In this document: positions 1 through 8,894 of the stretch, piece after piece
How positions within the stretch are numbered: position 1 is the stretch's first letter
Layout: every line of letters starts with the position of its first letter
From: Pycnococcus provasolii
Taxonomy: Eukaryota > Chlorophyta > Pseudoscourfieldiophyceae > Pseudoscourfieldiales
Assembly (NCBI GenBank): GCA_049487715.1
Contig: CP150569.1
Coordinates: 557,205-621,204 of the forward strand
DNA: 64,000 bases
Direction: 5' to 3'
The notes under the pieces: generated by a model
What the model was told of the DNA's origin: nothing
What the model saw: only the letters and a program-made list of their open reading frames with translations
The model's database searches: none
Translations under genes and position numbers: made by a program

Positions 1-343
1 GGTCCTGCGTGACGTCAAGCGTTCTGATTGACGCTCCAGCGTTTTGCGCGAAGGTTGCCGCGGCAGAGACTTGCTTGAGAACGCGCTCCGCATCCCCTCT
101 TATGATGATGAGCGCATCTCGCGACGGCGCGAGCGCTTCGAGCGCCGCCGACGTCGTGTGTCTCTGCGCCAGCAAAGCTTCGAGTTCCGCGTCTATGGAC
201 GCTTCGGTGGATATGCAGTCTTGTAGTATTTTGTGTATGTCCGTGAGGTCGACGAGTGAGTTGACGCGCCGACTGAGCTCCAAGGCGCTAGGCACAAGGG
301 CTTGGGCTGACGACGAAGGCTCCCCCGGGACGACTGCCGCCAT
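1..343 (-). CDS. COG4: COG4, conserved oligomeric Golgi complex subunit 4 (5' part only)
   Basis: The reading frame starts at an ATG on the minus strand at 343 and runs off the left edge, giving 114 N-terminal residues with no stop. The translation has the COG4 N-terminal pattern: a helical heptad-like segment (LVDLTDIHKILQDC, then a stretch around AELEALLAQRH) followed by a region ending in S-x-R-x-L-D-V, matching the VSSKVRQLD region of COG4 proteins. COG4 is a subunit of the eight-part tethering complex that steers retrograde vesicles within the Golgi and binds SNAREs and Sly1. The catalytic-like C-terminal domains lie outside the window. The family call rests on the short N-terminal pattern only. 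Confidence 0.72.
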   Translation of the reverse strand, partial: MAAVVPGEPSSSAQALVPSALELSRRVNSLVDLTDIHKILQDCISTEASIDAELEALLAQRHTTSAALEALAPSRDALIIIRGDAERVLKQVSAAATFAQNAGASIRTLDVTQD

Positions 344-636
344 GGCGACTTTGATCTGCGAGTTCTCGCGAGTTTGAGAATGCGATCGGGAAAACCTAAC
401 CGGGTACTGTTTTCTCCCCCTGAACAACTCCCTCTGGGCCTTACGATTAGTTTACTCCCGGGCCCGGGGGGGGGTTCGTTTCGGGGTTTCGTTTACGTTT
501 CGGGGTTTCGTTTACGATCGGGGTTTCGTTTCGGGGTTTCCAGCTCCTCTGCTCTGCGTGCCTTCTTACCACCACTGGCAACTGGGATTTGCTTCGGAGG
601 AGCCCGCAGGCGCAGACGGCATCGCATGTGCGTTGA
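344..636. repeat. Intergenic spacer with degenerate G-rich tandem repeat
   Basis: Between the COG4 start and the 3' end of the next minus-strand gene, bases about 473-540 hold a degenerate tandem array of the unit CGGGGTTTCGTTTA (three to four copies), preceded by a run of nine G. It lies 130-200 bp upstream of the COG4 start codon. No gene seen. Confidence 0.6.
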
Positions 637-2361
637 TCACAGCCTGTGCTTTGATCTCGCCTTGACGCGCCGCGCGACGCTCTCGATCGCGCTCACGCCC
701 CACGCCGCCTCCCGCTGACGACGCGCAGCCTCACGACGACGACGATCCTCCTCGTCGCGAATGTGCGCCTTCTCCGCTTCGTCGATGCGAAGAAGGAGCA
801 TGTCCAAGCCGTCGTTCTGCACAAACTCGACGCCGCGTTCAGAGCACGCGTTGCACATCACCTTCATCAAGTACCGGCTGTTAAACTCCATCGCATCAGA
901 AAATTTGGCGTTGCACGTAAGAAGCGTCCTTGGTGGTGGTGCTGATTTCGAACTGCGTAGGTCGATTGGGACGCTGTGCAGAATGGCAAGGCGTAGGCTC
1001 TGCACGTCGCGCGACGCTTGCGTGCTCGCGTCGTACTCGAAGAACTCCATCCGCACCTTAGCTCCCAGCGCGACGACATGTGCGATCCTCGGAAAGGAGT
1101 CGCCGTGCTTCGCAACGAGCACAAACTCAGATGCGGCGTACGTGTTACGCCAATCTCGCGACACCAGTCGCATGTTTCGGCGGTCGTGGTGCCTCGCGAG
1201 ATTGTTCATGACGCAATTGCGAACGACATCTGATGACATGGCCATGGAGAATTTCCATTGCACCTTCCAATGCATCGTCGTCGTCGGCATTGTCGTTGTT
1301 GTCGTCGTCGAAATCGCACGTTGCGGTGACGAAAATGGCGAACCTTCGTGGAAGGAGATGTGCCTTGGTCGCAGAGGCGACGACGATGACGGCGCGGCGG
1401 CAAGGGCAGATGATGGTGGCGGTGGTAGTTGAGCTCCGACGGCGCCGGCACGAACTGTGGATGGAGGAGTCGTGACTTGCTGCCGATGATTGTGGTGAGT
1501 CCGTGCACTAGGTGATGAAAGGGCAGATGGTGGTGGCGGTGGTAGTAGTTGAGCTCCGCCGGTGCCGGCAAGACCTGTGGTTGGAGGAGTCCGAGGAGTG
1601 ACTTGCTGCTGATGATTGTGGTGAGTCCGTGCAGGTGATGCGACATTGCGAAGTATAGTCATCGTATCGTCGTCAAGAGGAGGAATCTCAGGGTACTCGT
1701 AACGAGCTGTTGCTCCGCGCGTGTCATTTCGTTCGATCCAATGATGATGCTGATCGGCGTTCAATCCAATGGTACGACGCGGTGGCGAGCTATCAGTCTT
1801 CTCTTCTTGGTTGTCGTCGTCCTCCATCAGCACCTCATGCAAGGCGACTGCTTTGCGACGAGCGACGATGCCACTTCTTCCTGCGGCGGCAGTCGCCGCA
1901 GCCGTTGTTGTCGGTGTGACGATGTCGTCACTCTCAATCGGTGTGAGATTCGGTATGTAGGACGTCGACGCAGCATGAGGACGGCGGCTAGGTTGCTGCT
2001 GATTTAAAGGCACGGCGATGAAATCGAGTGCGCGTCGTGTGTTTGTGGATGAGGTATGTTGTTGCTGCCTCAGCACCGAGCCACTCCCACCAGCACGCGT
2101 CGTGACTCCAACCGATTGTCCGAATCGACGCGTTACGATCGCCCCTCCTCCTTTCCCTCCGGCACGTGCTGCAGAAGTAGACGCTCTCTTCTTGTTCATC
2201 AAGGCACCGCCACCCGCACCACGATCTGGCGTTGTCGTCTGCTTTGTCGCGGCTGGGTACGCGGCGGCGGCCGCGGAGGCAGCAGGAGGAGAGTTGGGAG
2301 ACGTCTGTTGTTGCATCATCGCCGCGTCGAAGATGTCGGGAGCAGTGCGTGGCGCCACCAT
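637..2361 (-). CDS. F-box-like protein with long low-complexity N-terminus
   Basis: The start is taken at 2361, in a good context (CTCCATGG), giving about 574 residues; an in-frame ATG at 2490 would add 43. The first ~370 residues are low complexity: Gln/Ala/Thr/Pro runs, a twice-repeated Pro-rich block around SPARTHHNHQQQVT and SARTHHNHRQQVT, and Thr runs. After that comes a compact domain with the F-box-like string SSDVVRNCVMNNLARHHD followed by MRLVSRDWR, in which the hydrophobic pattern and the V-x-R-x-W end resemble F-box motifs. The last ~100 residues are a charged helix rich in E, R and K. F-box proteins supply substrates to SCF ubiquitin ligases. That role here is inference, because the motif is divergent and no substrate-binding repeat is visible. 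Confidence 0.5.
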   Translation of the reverse strand: MVAPRTAPDIFDAAMMQQQTSPNSPPAASAAAAAYPAATKQTTTPDRGAGGGALMNKKRASTSAARAGGKGGGAIVTRRFGQSVGVTTRAGGSGSVLRQQQHTSSTNTRRALDFIAVPLNQQQPSRRPHAASTSYIPNLTPIESDDIVTPTTTAAATAAAGRSGIVARRKAVALHEVLMEDDDNQEEKTDSSPPRRTIGLNADQHHHWIERNDTRGATARYEYPEIPPLDDDTMTILRNVASPARTHHNHQQQVTPRTPPTTGLAGTGGAQLLPPPPPSALSSPSARTHHNHRQQVTTPPSTVRAGAVGAQLPPPPSSALAAAPSSSSPLRPRHISFHEGSPFSSPQRAISTTTTTTMPTTTMHWKVQWKFSMAMSSDVVRNCVMNNLARHHDRRNMRLVSRDWRNTYAASEFVLVAKHGDSFPRIAHVVALGAKVRMEFFEYDASTQASRDVQSLRLAILHSVPIDLRSSKSAPPPRTLLTCNAKFSDAMEFNSRYLMKVMCNACSERGVEFVQNDGLDMLLLRIDEAEKAHIRDEEDRRRREAARRQREAAWGVSAIESVARRVKARSKHRL

Positions 2362-2598
2362 GGAGAAGAAGAAGTGACCTGACTGGTTTCGTGGCTGAGT
2401 GCGTGCTTGAGTGAGGCAAAGCAGGTGTCGGGGAAACAAGTCGAGACGGAAAAAGTGGGGGATACCGAATCGCCGCTTCATTGTATTCATTCGCGCCGAA
2501 ACTCGAGGTACGAATCTGCCTCATCACAACCCTGGACCGTACACCACGTCGTTCATCACCACCGCCATCAAACACTGTTACACTGCATCACTGTCATC

Positions 2599-2907
2599 AT
2601 GGTCGAGTGCACCGGTCGTGATATTCTTACCGTTATCTGCTGTATCATCGTGCCGCCACTCGGCATTTACCTGAAGAGCGAAAAGTTCGACGCGGACTTC
2701 TGGATTGCCCTCATCCTATGGCTGTTCCTTTTCACGTGTAAGTATTACCACCTCTAACGATTCATCACAGATATAGTACACACCAGTCACTCACAAGTAA
2801 CAACACACTTTAAATAAAATAAAATAGGGCCTATCGCTGTGATTTTTGCGATCGGATATTTCTTCGAAATGTGGAGCTGTGCGGGAAACATCAAGCTGAA
2901 TGGTTAG
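2599..2907 (+). CDS. PMP3/RCI2 family small membrane protein (two exons)
   Basis: Exon 1 is 2599-2737 and exon 2 is 2828-2907, joined over a GT-AG intron (2738-2827, donor GTAAGT, acceptor ATAG). The spliced product is 72 residues. It carries the UPF0057/PMP3 signature near the N-terminus (STGRDILTVI-like string TGRDILTVICC, then PPLGIYLK) and two hydrophobic helices, the second at FWIALILWLFLFTWPIAVIF. The family comprises small plasma-membrane proteolipids that maintain membrane potential and respond to salt and cold. Without splicing the frame stops just after the donor, so the intron is needed to complete helix 2. It is transcribed divergently from the F-box-like gene, with starts about 240 bp apart. 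Confidence 0.88.
2738..2827 (+). other. Spliceosomal intron in the PMP3-like gene
   Basis: A 90-bp GT-AG intron with consensus donor GTAAGT. Removing it restores the second transmembrane helix of a family of fixed architecture. One of only two introns recognised in the window. Confidence 0.85.
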
Positions 2908-3070
2908 TTAGTCGCTGTGACGTTTGACGACGATCACCACCACGATCGTGGTGGTTTTGATCAATCAAGTTGCTACACAAATACGGAAATGAATTCCGTC
3001 CGTGAATGACGACGATCCGAGTGGATCGACGGCGTTGTTGTTGTTGTTGTTGCCGTTGTAACAACAGAGG

Positions 3071-5482
3071 TCAGTTTGTTACTACTGAAGACCAAAAATC
3101 AAAAACAAAACCGTCGTCGTCGCGTTCTTCACCGTCGTCGCAGCAAGCCTCCCCCCTCTTTGGCTCCTGCTGCTGCAGACGCACTGCCTCGAGCGCCCGC
3201 TGGCTCGCTTCCACAACCACCTCCGCCTCGTGCCGCGCCTTCTGCTCCGCAACCAGCGCTCGCTCGAGCGAAGCTGCGTGTGCTTCAGCCCCCAAGCGCG
3301 CCTCCTCTGCCACGTGACGGCGTGTGGATTCCTCGACGATCGTCGCACTCAGGCGCGCCATCTCCTCCTCATGCTTGCTACGATCGTGCTCAAGCTCACT
3401 CTCCGCGCCGCTCCAGACGCTTGAGAGTGCCTCCATTTCAGCCTCCACCGCCTTCCGTTCTGCCGTCTCAGCTTCCCGATGCGCGCTGCGATTCGACTCC
3501 TGTAGCTCGAGAGCGAGTTCGCTCACACGAGCTTCGGCACTCGCCAGCGCCGCCTCCGTCGCACGGAGCTTGGCATTCTCCTCGGCGACGAACGTGTGCA
3601 TCTTCGCATCGCACTCGCTTTGGACGCGCTCCAGCTGCTCATCAGCCTCATGTCGCAAGCGCACCATATCATCCTGTGCACCCGCCCACACGCCACGCAA
3701 ATCTTCCATCTCGTCTTCCACCGCTTTTTTCGCGTCAGCCTCCGCAGCATGTCGAGCCTCACGCTCAGCCGCTAGCTCACACGTGAGTTCGCTGATCTGA
3801 AATTCCATTCCCTCTTGCTTGCCACGAAGTGTTGCAGCCTCCTGCTCAACACTCTCGAGCGAGAGTTCCGCCTGGCGGAGGAGTGTAATGGAAGTTGCAC
3901 TGTGAAGGGCTGCTCCCGCTTTGTTCGCGTCAGCCTCCGCAGCACGTCGAGCCTCACGCTCAGCCGCTAGATCGCACGTGAGCTCGCTGATCTGAAATTC
4001 CATCTCTTCCTGCTTGGCACGAAGTGTCGCAGCCTCCTGCTCAACACCTTCGAGTGAAAGTTCCGCCTCCTCCGCCATGCGCATAATGGAAGTTGCACTG
4101 TGAAGGGCTGCCGACTCGAGACGCTCCGCATCCTCCTCCGCATCCTCCTCCTCTTCTGGCACCTGCAATTCTGCTGGTAAGTCGAGGAGGTCGTTGTCCA
4201 CCGCGTCTCCATTATCATCATCATCAGAGAGCGAGCTTCCTCGTATCGACGCGAGCGAAGATGAAGATGACAAGGGATCCTCAAGTTCCTTCTGACGTTG
4301 TAATGGAAGCAGGTTAGCAGATTCGAACAGCCACTGCTCCTGGCCTTGATGATTTTCTTGTTCCTCTCGAACATGTCGTGCTTGCTCCTGGTGTTGTTCG
4401 ATCGTCGTTGTCGACGATTCCTTCAGCTTTTCATGAGCCTCCTCAAGTGCACGGCTGAGCTCCTCGATCTTTTGGCTTAATTGCGCATTCTCCTGCAAAA
4501 CAGCCTCCGCCACACCACCCATCGAGCATTCCATTGAGCTCATCTCTGGAACCGACTCTTCTTCTGAAATGGACTTCTCTTGCGTAGCTGTGATCACGCC
4601 GGCTATCGAATAAGCAGATGATTGTTGTCCGCGTTCACCACTCTCTTCCTCCTCCACTTCCGGGATGACAGACATCTTGCTTTTGAGCTCACTTAGCTCC
4701 TGACCAGCCTCCTCAAGAGCGCAACTCAGCATTTCAGCACCCTCTTGCTCGAGCTGTAGAGCAGCCTCCGCTCGTGCCGCGCGAGCCTCCGCCTCGCTGA
4801 GCGTCTGCCTGACGTGCCGTTCTGCTTCCATCGCAGCACTCAGGCGTGCATTGAGCTCCTTAGCAACCTGGTCATAAGCCTGCATAGCGGCGGACGTTTG
4901 TTGTTCTTGCTGCTGCTCATGCGCAGAAGATGATGACGAGGAGTTGGTGGTGGTTGCATCCGCCGGAGGCTTTGATAAAGTATTGTGATTGTGCTGCTGC
5001 TGCTCACCACCATAGCCATGTCGTTGTTGTTGAACTTCAGAAAGGCGTGCTTGTGCGATGCGTGCCTCGTTGCGCGCTTGTCCTGCATGCATTTCTGCGT
5101 CGGCGAGTGCCTCACTCAAGCGCGTGAGTTCCTGCTCGAGCGCGGCAATGCGCGCGGCTTGTAGGAGAGGCGTTGGCGTCGTCGTTGTTGTGGTTGCAGC
5201 GCGTCGCACGACAGGTGCATCATCATCATCATTATTATTATCGGCAGCACTGCCGCCGCCGCCGCCGTCGTCGAAAAGAACATTTTCATGTACTCGTGCG
5301 CTGGTTGACGATCCGTCGTTTTCCCCCGTTGCCGCCGTAGATTGATTTTTCGACGACCTCATCATGATATCGTCGAAGAGTGCGGCGATGGGCCTGGTTT
5401 TCTTCGACGTGAACGGGTTCGTGAATTTGCGTCGCGGCTTATTATTACTAGTGGAAGACGAAGAGGAAGGCGTGGACTCCAT
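3071..5482 (-). CDS. Long coiled-coil protein with internal ~70-residue duplication
   Basis: Start chosen at the ATG at 5482 (MESTPSS), since the upstream 41 residues are probably untranslated; about 803 residues. The N-terminus is Ser-rich and basic (KPRRKFTNPFTSKKTRP). From about residue 110 to the end it is almost continuous coiled coil, with heptads rich in A, E, R and L. Two adjacent blocks, encoded at about 3700-3910 and 3911-4120, are near copies: both carry LHSATSI, then ELSLE-x-VEQEAATLR and MEFQISELTC. The rest resembles generic filament or golgin-like proteins, and no catalytic domain is visible. Cytoskeletal or tethering roles would be guesses. Low-complexity E/Q stretches and a D/N run are present. 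Confidence 0.6.
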   Translation of the reverse strand: MESTPSSSSSTSNNKPRRKFTNPFTSKKTRPIAALFDDIMMRSSKNQSTAATGENDGSSTSARVHENVLFDDGGGGGSAADNNNDDDDAPVVRRAATTTTTTPTPLLQAARIAALEQELTRLSEALADAEMHAGQARNEARIAQARLSEVQQQRHGYGGEQQQHNHNTLSKPPADATTTNSSSSSSAHEQQQEQQTSAAMQAYDQVAKELNARLSAAMEAERHVRQTLSEAEARAARAEAALQLEQEGAEMLSCALEEAGQELSELKSKMSVIPEVEEEESGERGQQSSAYSIAGVITATQEKSISEEESVPEMSSMECSMGGVAEAVLQENAQLSQKIEELSRALEEAHEKLKESSTTTIEQHQEQARHVREEQENHQGQEQWLFESANLLPLQRQKELEDPLSSSSSLASIRGSSLSDDDDNGDAVDNDLLDLPAELQVPEEEEDAEEDAERLESAALHSATSIMRMAEEAELSLEGVEQEAATLRAKQEEMEFQISELTCDLAAEREARRAAEADANKAGAALHSATSITLLRQAELSLESVEQEAATLRGKQEGMEFQISELTCELAAEREARHAAEADAKKAVEDEMEDLRGVWAGAQDDMVRLRHEADEQLERVQSECDAKMHTFVAEENAKLRATEAALASAEARVSELALELQESNRSAHREAETAERKAVEAEMEALSSVWSGAESELEHDRSKHEEEMARLSATIVEESTRRHVAEEARLGAEAHAASLERALVAEQKARHEAEVVVEASQRALEAVRLQQQEPKRGEACCDDGEERDDDGFVFDFWSSVVTN

Positions 5483-5644
5483 TAAAACACATATGTACGT
5501 GAATATTATTATTTCGAACGAAAGTCTCCAGAAACAGCGGCAGGGGCGGGGAGAGGGAGGGGGGGGGGGGGACCAAATCAAAATCAAAAGGCGAAAGAGA
5601 TCCACCTGGATCCTCCCAAGAAAACGAAAGGGATGTTTGGGGGT

Positions 5645-6090
5645 TTATAGGAGAGAGAGAGTAACTAAGACTCTAAGAGATCTGAGGGAACAGATCTCGC
5701 CAACCCCGAACGTCTTGGCCTCGATTATCTCCTGCTGCGCCTCTGACGGCGAGGCAGTTGAGCTGGGCACCACGTCCGCGACCGCGACCTCCGCGGGGTT
5801 GGAGCCCGCCGCCGAGCCGCCGCTCTTGGAGCGCGCCTTCTTGCGTGAGGGTGCCCGCAGCGTCCCGCCCGCCGTCGAGTGGCGCTTGCAGCCCTTGCAA
5901 AAGTACTGCGACTGCTCGATGTTGTTGTTGTTGTATTGGCTGAACCTGGTGTCCTACTGTCCTCGCTGTCGCACCGTGGGCACGCGCACGTGCCATCGGG
6001 CCGCGGCAAGGGCGCCTTGTTGTCCTGCTTGTCGCGGCCGTCCATGACGCTCTTGGACTTGGTCATGCGGCCGAGCTGAACATCGTCCTT
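5645..6090 (-). pseudogene. Dof-type zinc-finger gene broken by an 8-bp insertion
   Basis: On the minus strand one frame gives VQLGRMTKSKSVMDGRDKQD then CPRC (5971-5982). A second frame gives NNNNIEQSQYFCKGC (CKGC at 5888-5899) and KRHSTAGGTLR, then a basic KK-A-R-S-K stretch and a tail to a TAA at 5645. CPRC, NN-x-x-x-Q, FC-x-x-C and TAGGTLR are the landmarks of the plant Dof finger (C-x2-C-x21-C-x2-C). The frames part at an 8-bp near-tandem repeat (TGTCCTAC 5950-5957, TGTCCTCG 5958-5965). Leaving out one unit would give exactly the canonical 21-residue spacing. Dof proteins are plant DNA-binding transcription factors. The N-terminal block recurs at 7150-7245, so this gene lies in a rearranged patch. 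Confidence 0.68.
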
Positions 6091-6095
6091 ACTCC

Positions 6096-6220
6096 TGTGG
6101 CGGCGAGCTCAAGCCGTCCTCTTTCACTACACGTAAGACCGCCAAGCCTACGGTAGACACACCTTAAGTAAAAGTTAAGAGTGGTTGAGTTACACGGAGG
6201 ATACTAAGGGAGGTCCCTCG
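6096..6220 (+). repeat. Direct repeat, left copy (125 bp)
   Basis: Matches 6812-6936 over its whole length by eye. It ends at the point where the interior sequence begins (TGAGTCGGTA). Confidence 0.85.
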
Positions 6221-6578
6221 TGAGTCGGTAGCTTGATTGACATCAGTTCCTGCAAAGCTGAAATGCTGTTGCTTATGGAAGGCGTACCCCAGCGCTTAAA
6301 GAAGAAGCGAAATACGAGGATTCCGTTCTTGTCTTGCCTTTCGACGATATCCTTGGGCTGGGCTAGTGTATCCATAAGAACTCGGTAAAGAAAACGTCGG
6401 TCTTTCGGAGTGTACCACAGGTTCCAGTCTTCGTCTCCGTACTCGTCGATTTCGTCGTACTTGATGATTCGCTCGAGGTTGTCGTAGTCGATTCCCTCGG
6501 TGGCAGACAGCGCGTTCCCAGCCTGAGGTAGCTGTCACCTTCGTAACGAACGGTAGCTTCCGATTCTTTCTCCTCCAT
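6190..6578 (-). pseudogene. Small unknown reading frame inside the repeat-bounded unit, frameshifted
   Basis: From an ATG at 6578 one frame reads MEEKESEATVRYEGDSYLR. A second frame, opened after a TGA near 6539, then reads GIDYDNLERIIKYDEIDEYG, DWNLWYTPKDRRFLYRVL and ILVFRFFFKRWG before ending at 6190 inside the left repeat. The second frame has well-mixed, protein-like composition (acidic, aromatic), so the pair looks like one gene with a small indel near 6525. I do not recognise the family. It may be cargo or a remnant of the element it lies in. Confidence 0.4.
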
Positions 6579-6811
6579 GTCGTAGATTAAGTGAGAAAGT
6601 ATGGCCTTAGACGTCTCGCGTCAACTTGCAGTTCACCTGACCTCATGTTACGGGTGATTCGTTGCGGCCGGACGGGAGCAACAAGCTCTTCCTCTTCTAA
6701 CTCCATTGTTGATTCGAAGAAGGTTGATTTCAAAAGTAATTCTTAAGCGATTTGTTTAGTTACTCTTTTAAAACTTAAGTATTATGTGTGCGGACTTCCA
6801 ACACTAGCTAG

Positions 6812-6936
6812 TGTGGCGGCGAGCTCAAGCCGTCCTCTTTCACTACACGTAAGACCGCCAAGCCTACGGTAGACACACCTTAAGTAAAAGTTAAGAGTGG
6901 TTGAGTTACACGGAGGATACTAAGGGAGGTCCCTCG
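6812..6936 (+). repeat. Direct repeat, right copy (125 bp)
   Basis: Same 125 bp as 6096-6220. It is followed by AGAGAGGGGGATCACGTG, unlike the sequence after the left copy. Confidence 0.85.
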
Positions 6937-7802
6937 AGAGAGGGGGATCACGTGATAACCTCCTTATAGTGGGCACTGCCCGTTATAAGGGGGGCTGATG
7001 AATCACGTGACCACCTCCCTGTTGGGGGTTTTGGCAGTTCGGCGTATCCCGTTTGGGGGTTCACCTCACAACTCCTTGGAGAGCTCCTCGCCAGGGCGGC
7101 CAGGCCGAAGCACCCGCTGCTTGCCGTCCGCGCCCTTGACGGGGCGGCCGTCGGACTCGTAGACGTTCTTGCCCTGCTTGTCTTGGCCATCCACGGCGCT
7201 CTTGGACTTGGTCAGGCGGCCGAGCTGAACATTGCGGCACCCCACCCATATCTCAACCACCGTCCCGACTTACTTGCCTATTCGAGAGCCCAAACTCGGT
7301 TAAGGGGCCGAGGTTCATGGCAAGCATGACGCGCATGCCCACTCCGGCAGATACCTTCCGATTCAAGCTCCCGAAAGCACCGGGGCAACATGCGTGCCGT
7401 CCAGTATTGCGGGCGTAGTACGTCTTGAACGGGGTGATGCTGTTTAGCTTGTGCATGCGGCGTTGCTGGGAGTGCCCGGATCAAGCCCATTTTGTTGAAT
7501 CCAAGCTCATTCACGAGCTGATGGGGGTTGTCACGCTTCAACTTGCACCCCATTCCAGTTGCAATCTCGCCTCGCGGAGAGATCTGTCAGACAGAATCTC
7601 CAAAACATTCATAGCACATCGCTAGAGTATCAAACGCACCGACATTGTCGCTATTCCCCGACCGGGATCCCAAAAAACGTTTCCTCGTAATTCGTAACCC
7701 CGAATTGAACCCTTTTTTTTCCCAAACCGATCTGTCGTTTCGTTTCATTCAAACGTCTGTCTGCTTTGGTTGGTTTGCATTCTTTGACTCCTTCCTTTAT
7801 TC
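6937..7802 (-). mobile_element. Degraded coding sequence, probable mobile-element remnant
   Basis: Minus-strand frames contain broken coding-like pieces. The piece at 7456-7253 includes ITPFKTYYARNTG, HACCPGAFGSLNRK and GMRVMLAMNLGP. A piece just upstream in another frame (about 7553-7455) reads LKRDNPHQLVNELGFNKMGL. A third piece (7260-7066) reads VQLGRLTKSKSAVDGQDKQG and recurs at about 5990-6085. TPF-x-x-x-Y-x-R-N recalls the end of Copia-type integrase cores, and GMRVML-x-x-NL recalls Pif1-type helicases; neither is convincing. The rest (7570-7802) shows no gene and is the 5' side of the prolyl hydroxylase gene. Confidence 0.35.
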
Positions 7803-8894
7803 ATGGCCTCAACGTCTTCCATGCCCGTCGCCGCTGCTTCTGCTGCTGCTCACGATGATGGTGATAACAACAACAAGAAGAGTAAGAATAGTGCTGTGGT
7901 TGTGCGTCGATCGTCGCGCTCCTCCTCCGCTTTAGGGAGGGTTAGGGCACTTTCTCGTTTGCTCTCCGCGCGATTTCGGGGGCTCTTCTTCCCCCACGGG
8001 CTTGGCACTTCGGTCCCCTCTGCTGGAGAACCCATGATGCACGGAAGTCGAAGCAAGAAGGGTGGTGACAAAAACGATAATAAGGAAAACGCGAGGAGGC
8101 AGACGCGAGCGAGCAAGGATAGGGCGGCGCCGCCGCCGCTCGCAGGACGAGTGCTCGAGCGCATACACACGTCGCCGGACGTCTACTATGCGAGAGGGTT
8201 CCTCACGGAGGCGGAATGCGACCACCTCGCCGGACTCGGCGTATCGTCTGCGCCTGGCGGTTTGCGTCGCACGTCGACGACCGACGACGGCGTGAACACC
8301 AACAAGGATGACGCGCACCGCACGTCGACGACAGGAGCCCTGCGCAAGGGTCAGGACCGCGTCGTGCGCAATGTCGAGTCCCGCGCAGCGGACGTGCTAG
8401 GCCTTCCCGTATCAGGCGTCGAGCCGCTGCAGGTTGTTTGCTACGAGCAGGGCCAATTCTTCGACGTGCACCACGACATCGGCACGTGGGACCCAAAGAC
8501 CAACACGGTCGACGCCGTCTCGCCGCTTCGCGTTGCCACCGTCTTCGCGTACCTGAACGACGTTCCTGCGTCCGGCGGCGGCGCGACTCGCTTTCCCCGC
8601 CTTCGCGCTGCAAACGGCCGTGGCGCGCTGGAGATCCACCCGAAGCGCGGAGACGCCGTCGTCTGGTGCAACATCACGGGCCAAGCCGAGCCTGACCTGG
8701 ACGTTCTGCACGCCGGCGAGCCTCTGAGGAAAGGTGTGCGCAAGGTTGGTCTGAACGTTTGGCTGACGCTCGACGACTTGTCCATGTTGGCAAGCGGCGG
8801 CGGCGGCGGACGCAAGCGCAAGGGCGCGCCATTGTCTGAGGAGCAGGTGCGCGCACGAGGGAGCTTGCTCTGCAAACAAAATGCTGCTACTTAA
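7803..8894 (+). CDS. Prolyl 4-hydroxylase-like 2-oxoglutarate/Fe(II) dioxygenase
   Basis: 363 residues from the ATG at 7803. The first ~105 residues are low complexity and basic. The catalytic double-stranded beta-helix follows: FLTEAECDHLAGL marks its start, VVCYEQGQFFDVHHDIG carries the iron-binding H-x-D (His223, Asp225), and VLHAGEPLRKGVRKVGLNVW carries the distal His303 and the 2-oxoglutarate-binding Lys. VFAYLNDVPASGGGATRFP is the usual P4H alpha-subunit string. The reaction is hydroxylation of peptidyl proline using O2 and 2-oxoglutarate. Substrates in algae include cell-wall Hyp-rich glycoproteins. No clear signal peptide or transmembrane anchor is seen, so the compartment is unclear. 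A TGTAATGTAAT string at 8910 fits the green algal TGTAA polyadenylation signal. Confidence 0.88.
   Translation: MASTSSMPVAAASAAAHDDGDNNNKKSKNSAVVVRRSSRSSSALGRVRALSRLLSARFRGLFFPHGLGTSVPSAGEPMMHGSRSKKGGDKNDNKENARRQTRASKDRAAPPPLAGRVLERIHTSPDVYYARGFLTEAECDHLAGLGVSSAPGGLRRTSTTDDGVNTNKDDAHRTSTTGALRKGQDRVVRNVESRAADVLGLPVSGVEPLQVVCYEQGQFFDVHHDIGTWDPKTNTVDAVSPLRVATVFAYLNDVPASGGGATRFPRLRAANGRGALEIHPKRGDAVVWCNITGQAEPDLDVLHAGEPLRKGVRKVGLNVWLTLDDLSMLASGGGGGRKRKGAPLSEEQVRARGSLLCKQNAAT

Larger units (their letters stand above)
6096..6936. mobile_element. 841-bp unit bounded by 125-bp direct repeats (LTR/TRIM-like)
   Basis: Bases 6096-6220 and 6812-6936 read as the same 125-bp sequence in direct orientation, starting TGTGGCGGCG and ending GGTCCCTCG. 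They flank 591 bp of different sequence. Terminal direct repeats around a short interior fit a small non-autonomous LTR-type element (TRIM-like). However, the repeats start TG but do not end CA, and no target-site duplication is obvious, so tandem or segmental duplication remains possible. The interior carries one small minus-strand reading frame, described separately. Confidence 0.55.

Noticed and set aside
6937-7570. Assignment to Copia integrase or Pif1/Helitron helicase
   Set aside because: Only short, ambiguous strings match each; left as an unclassified remnant.
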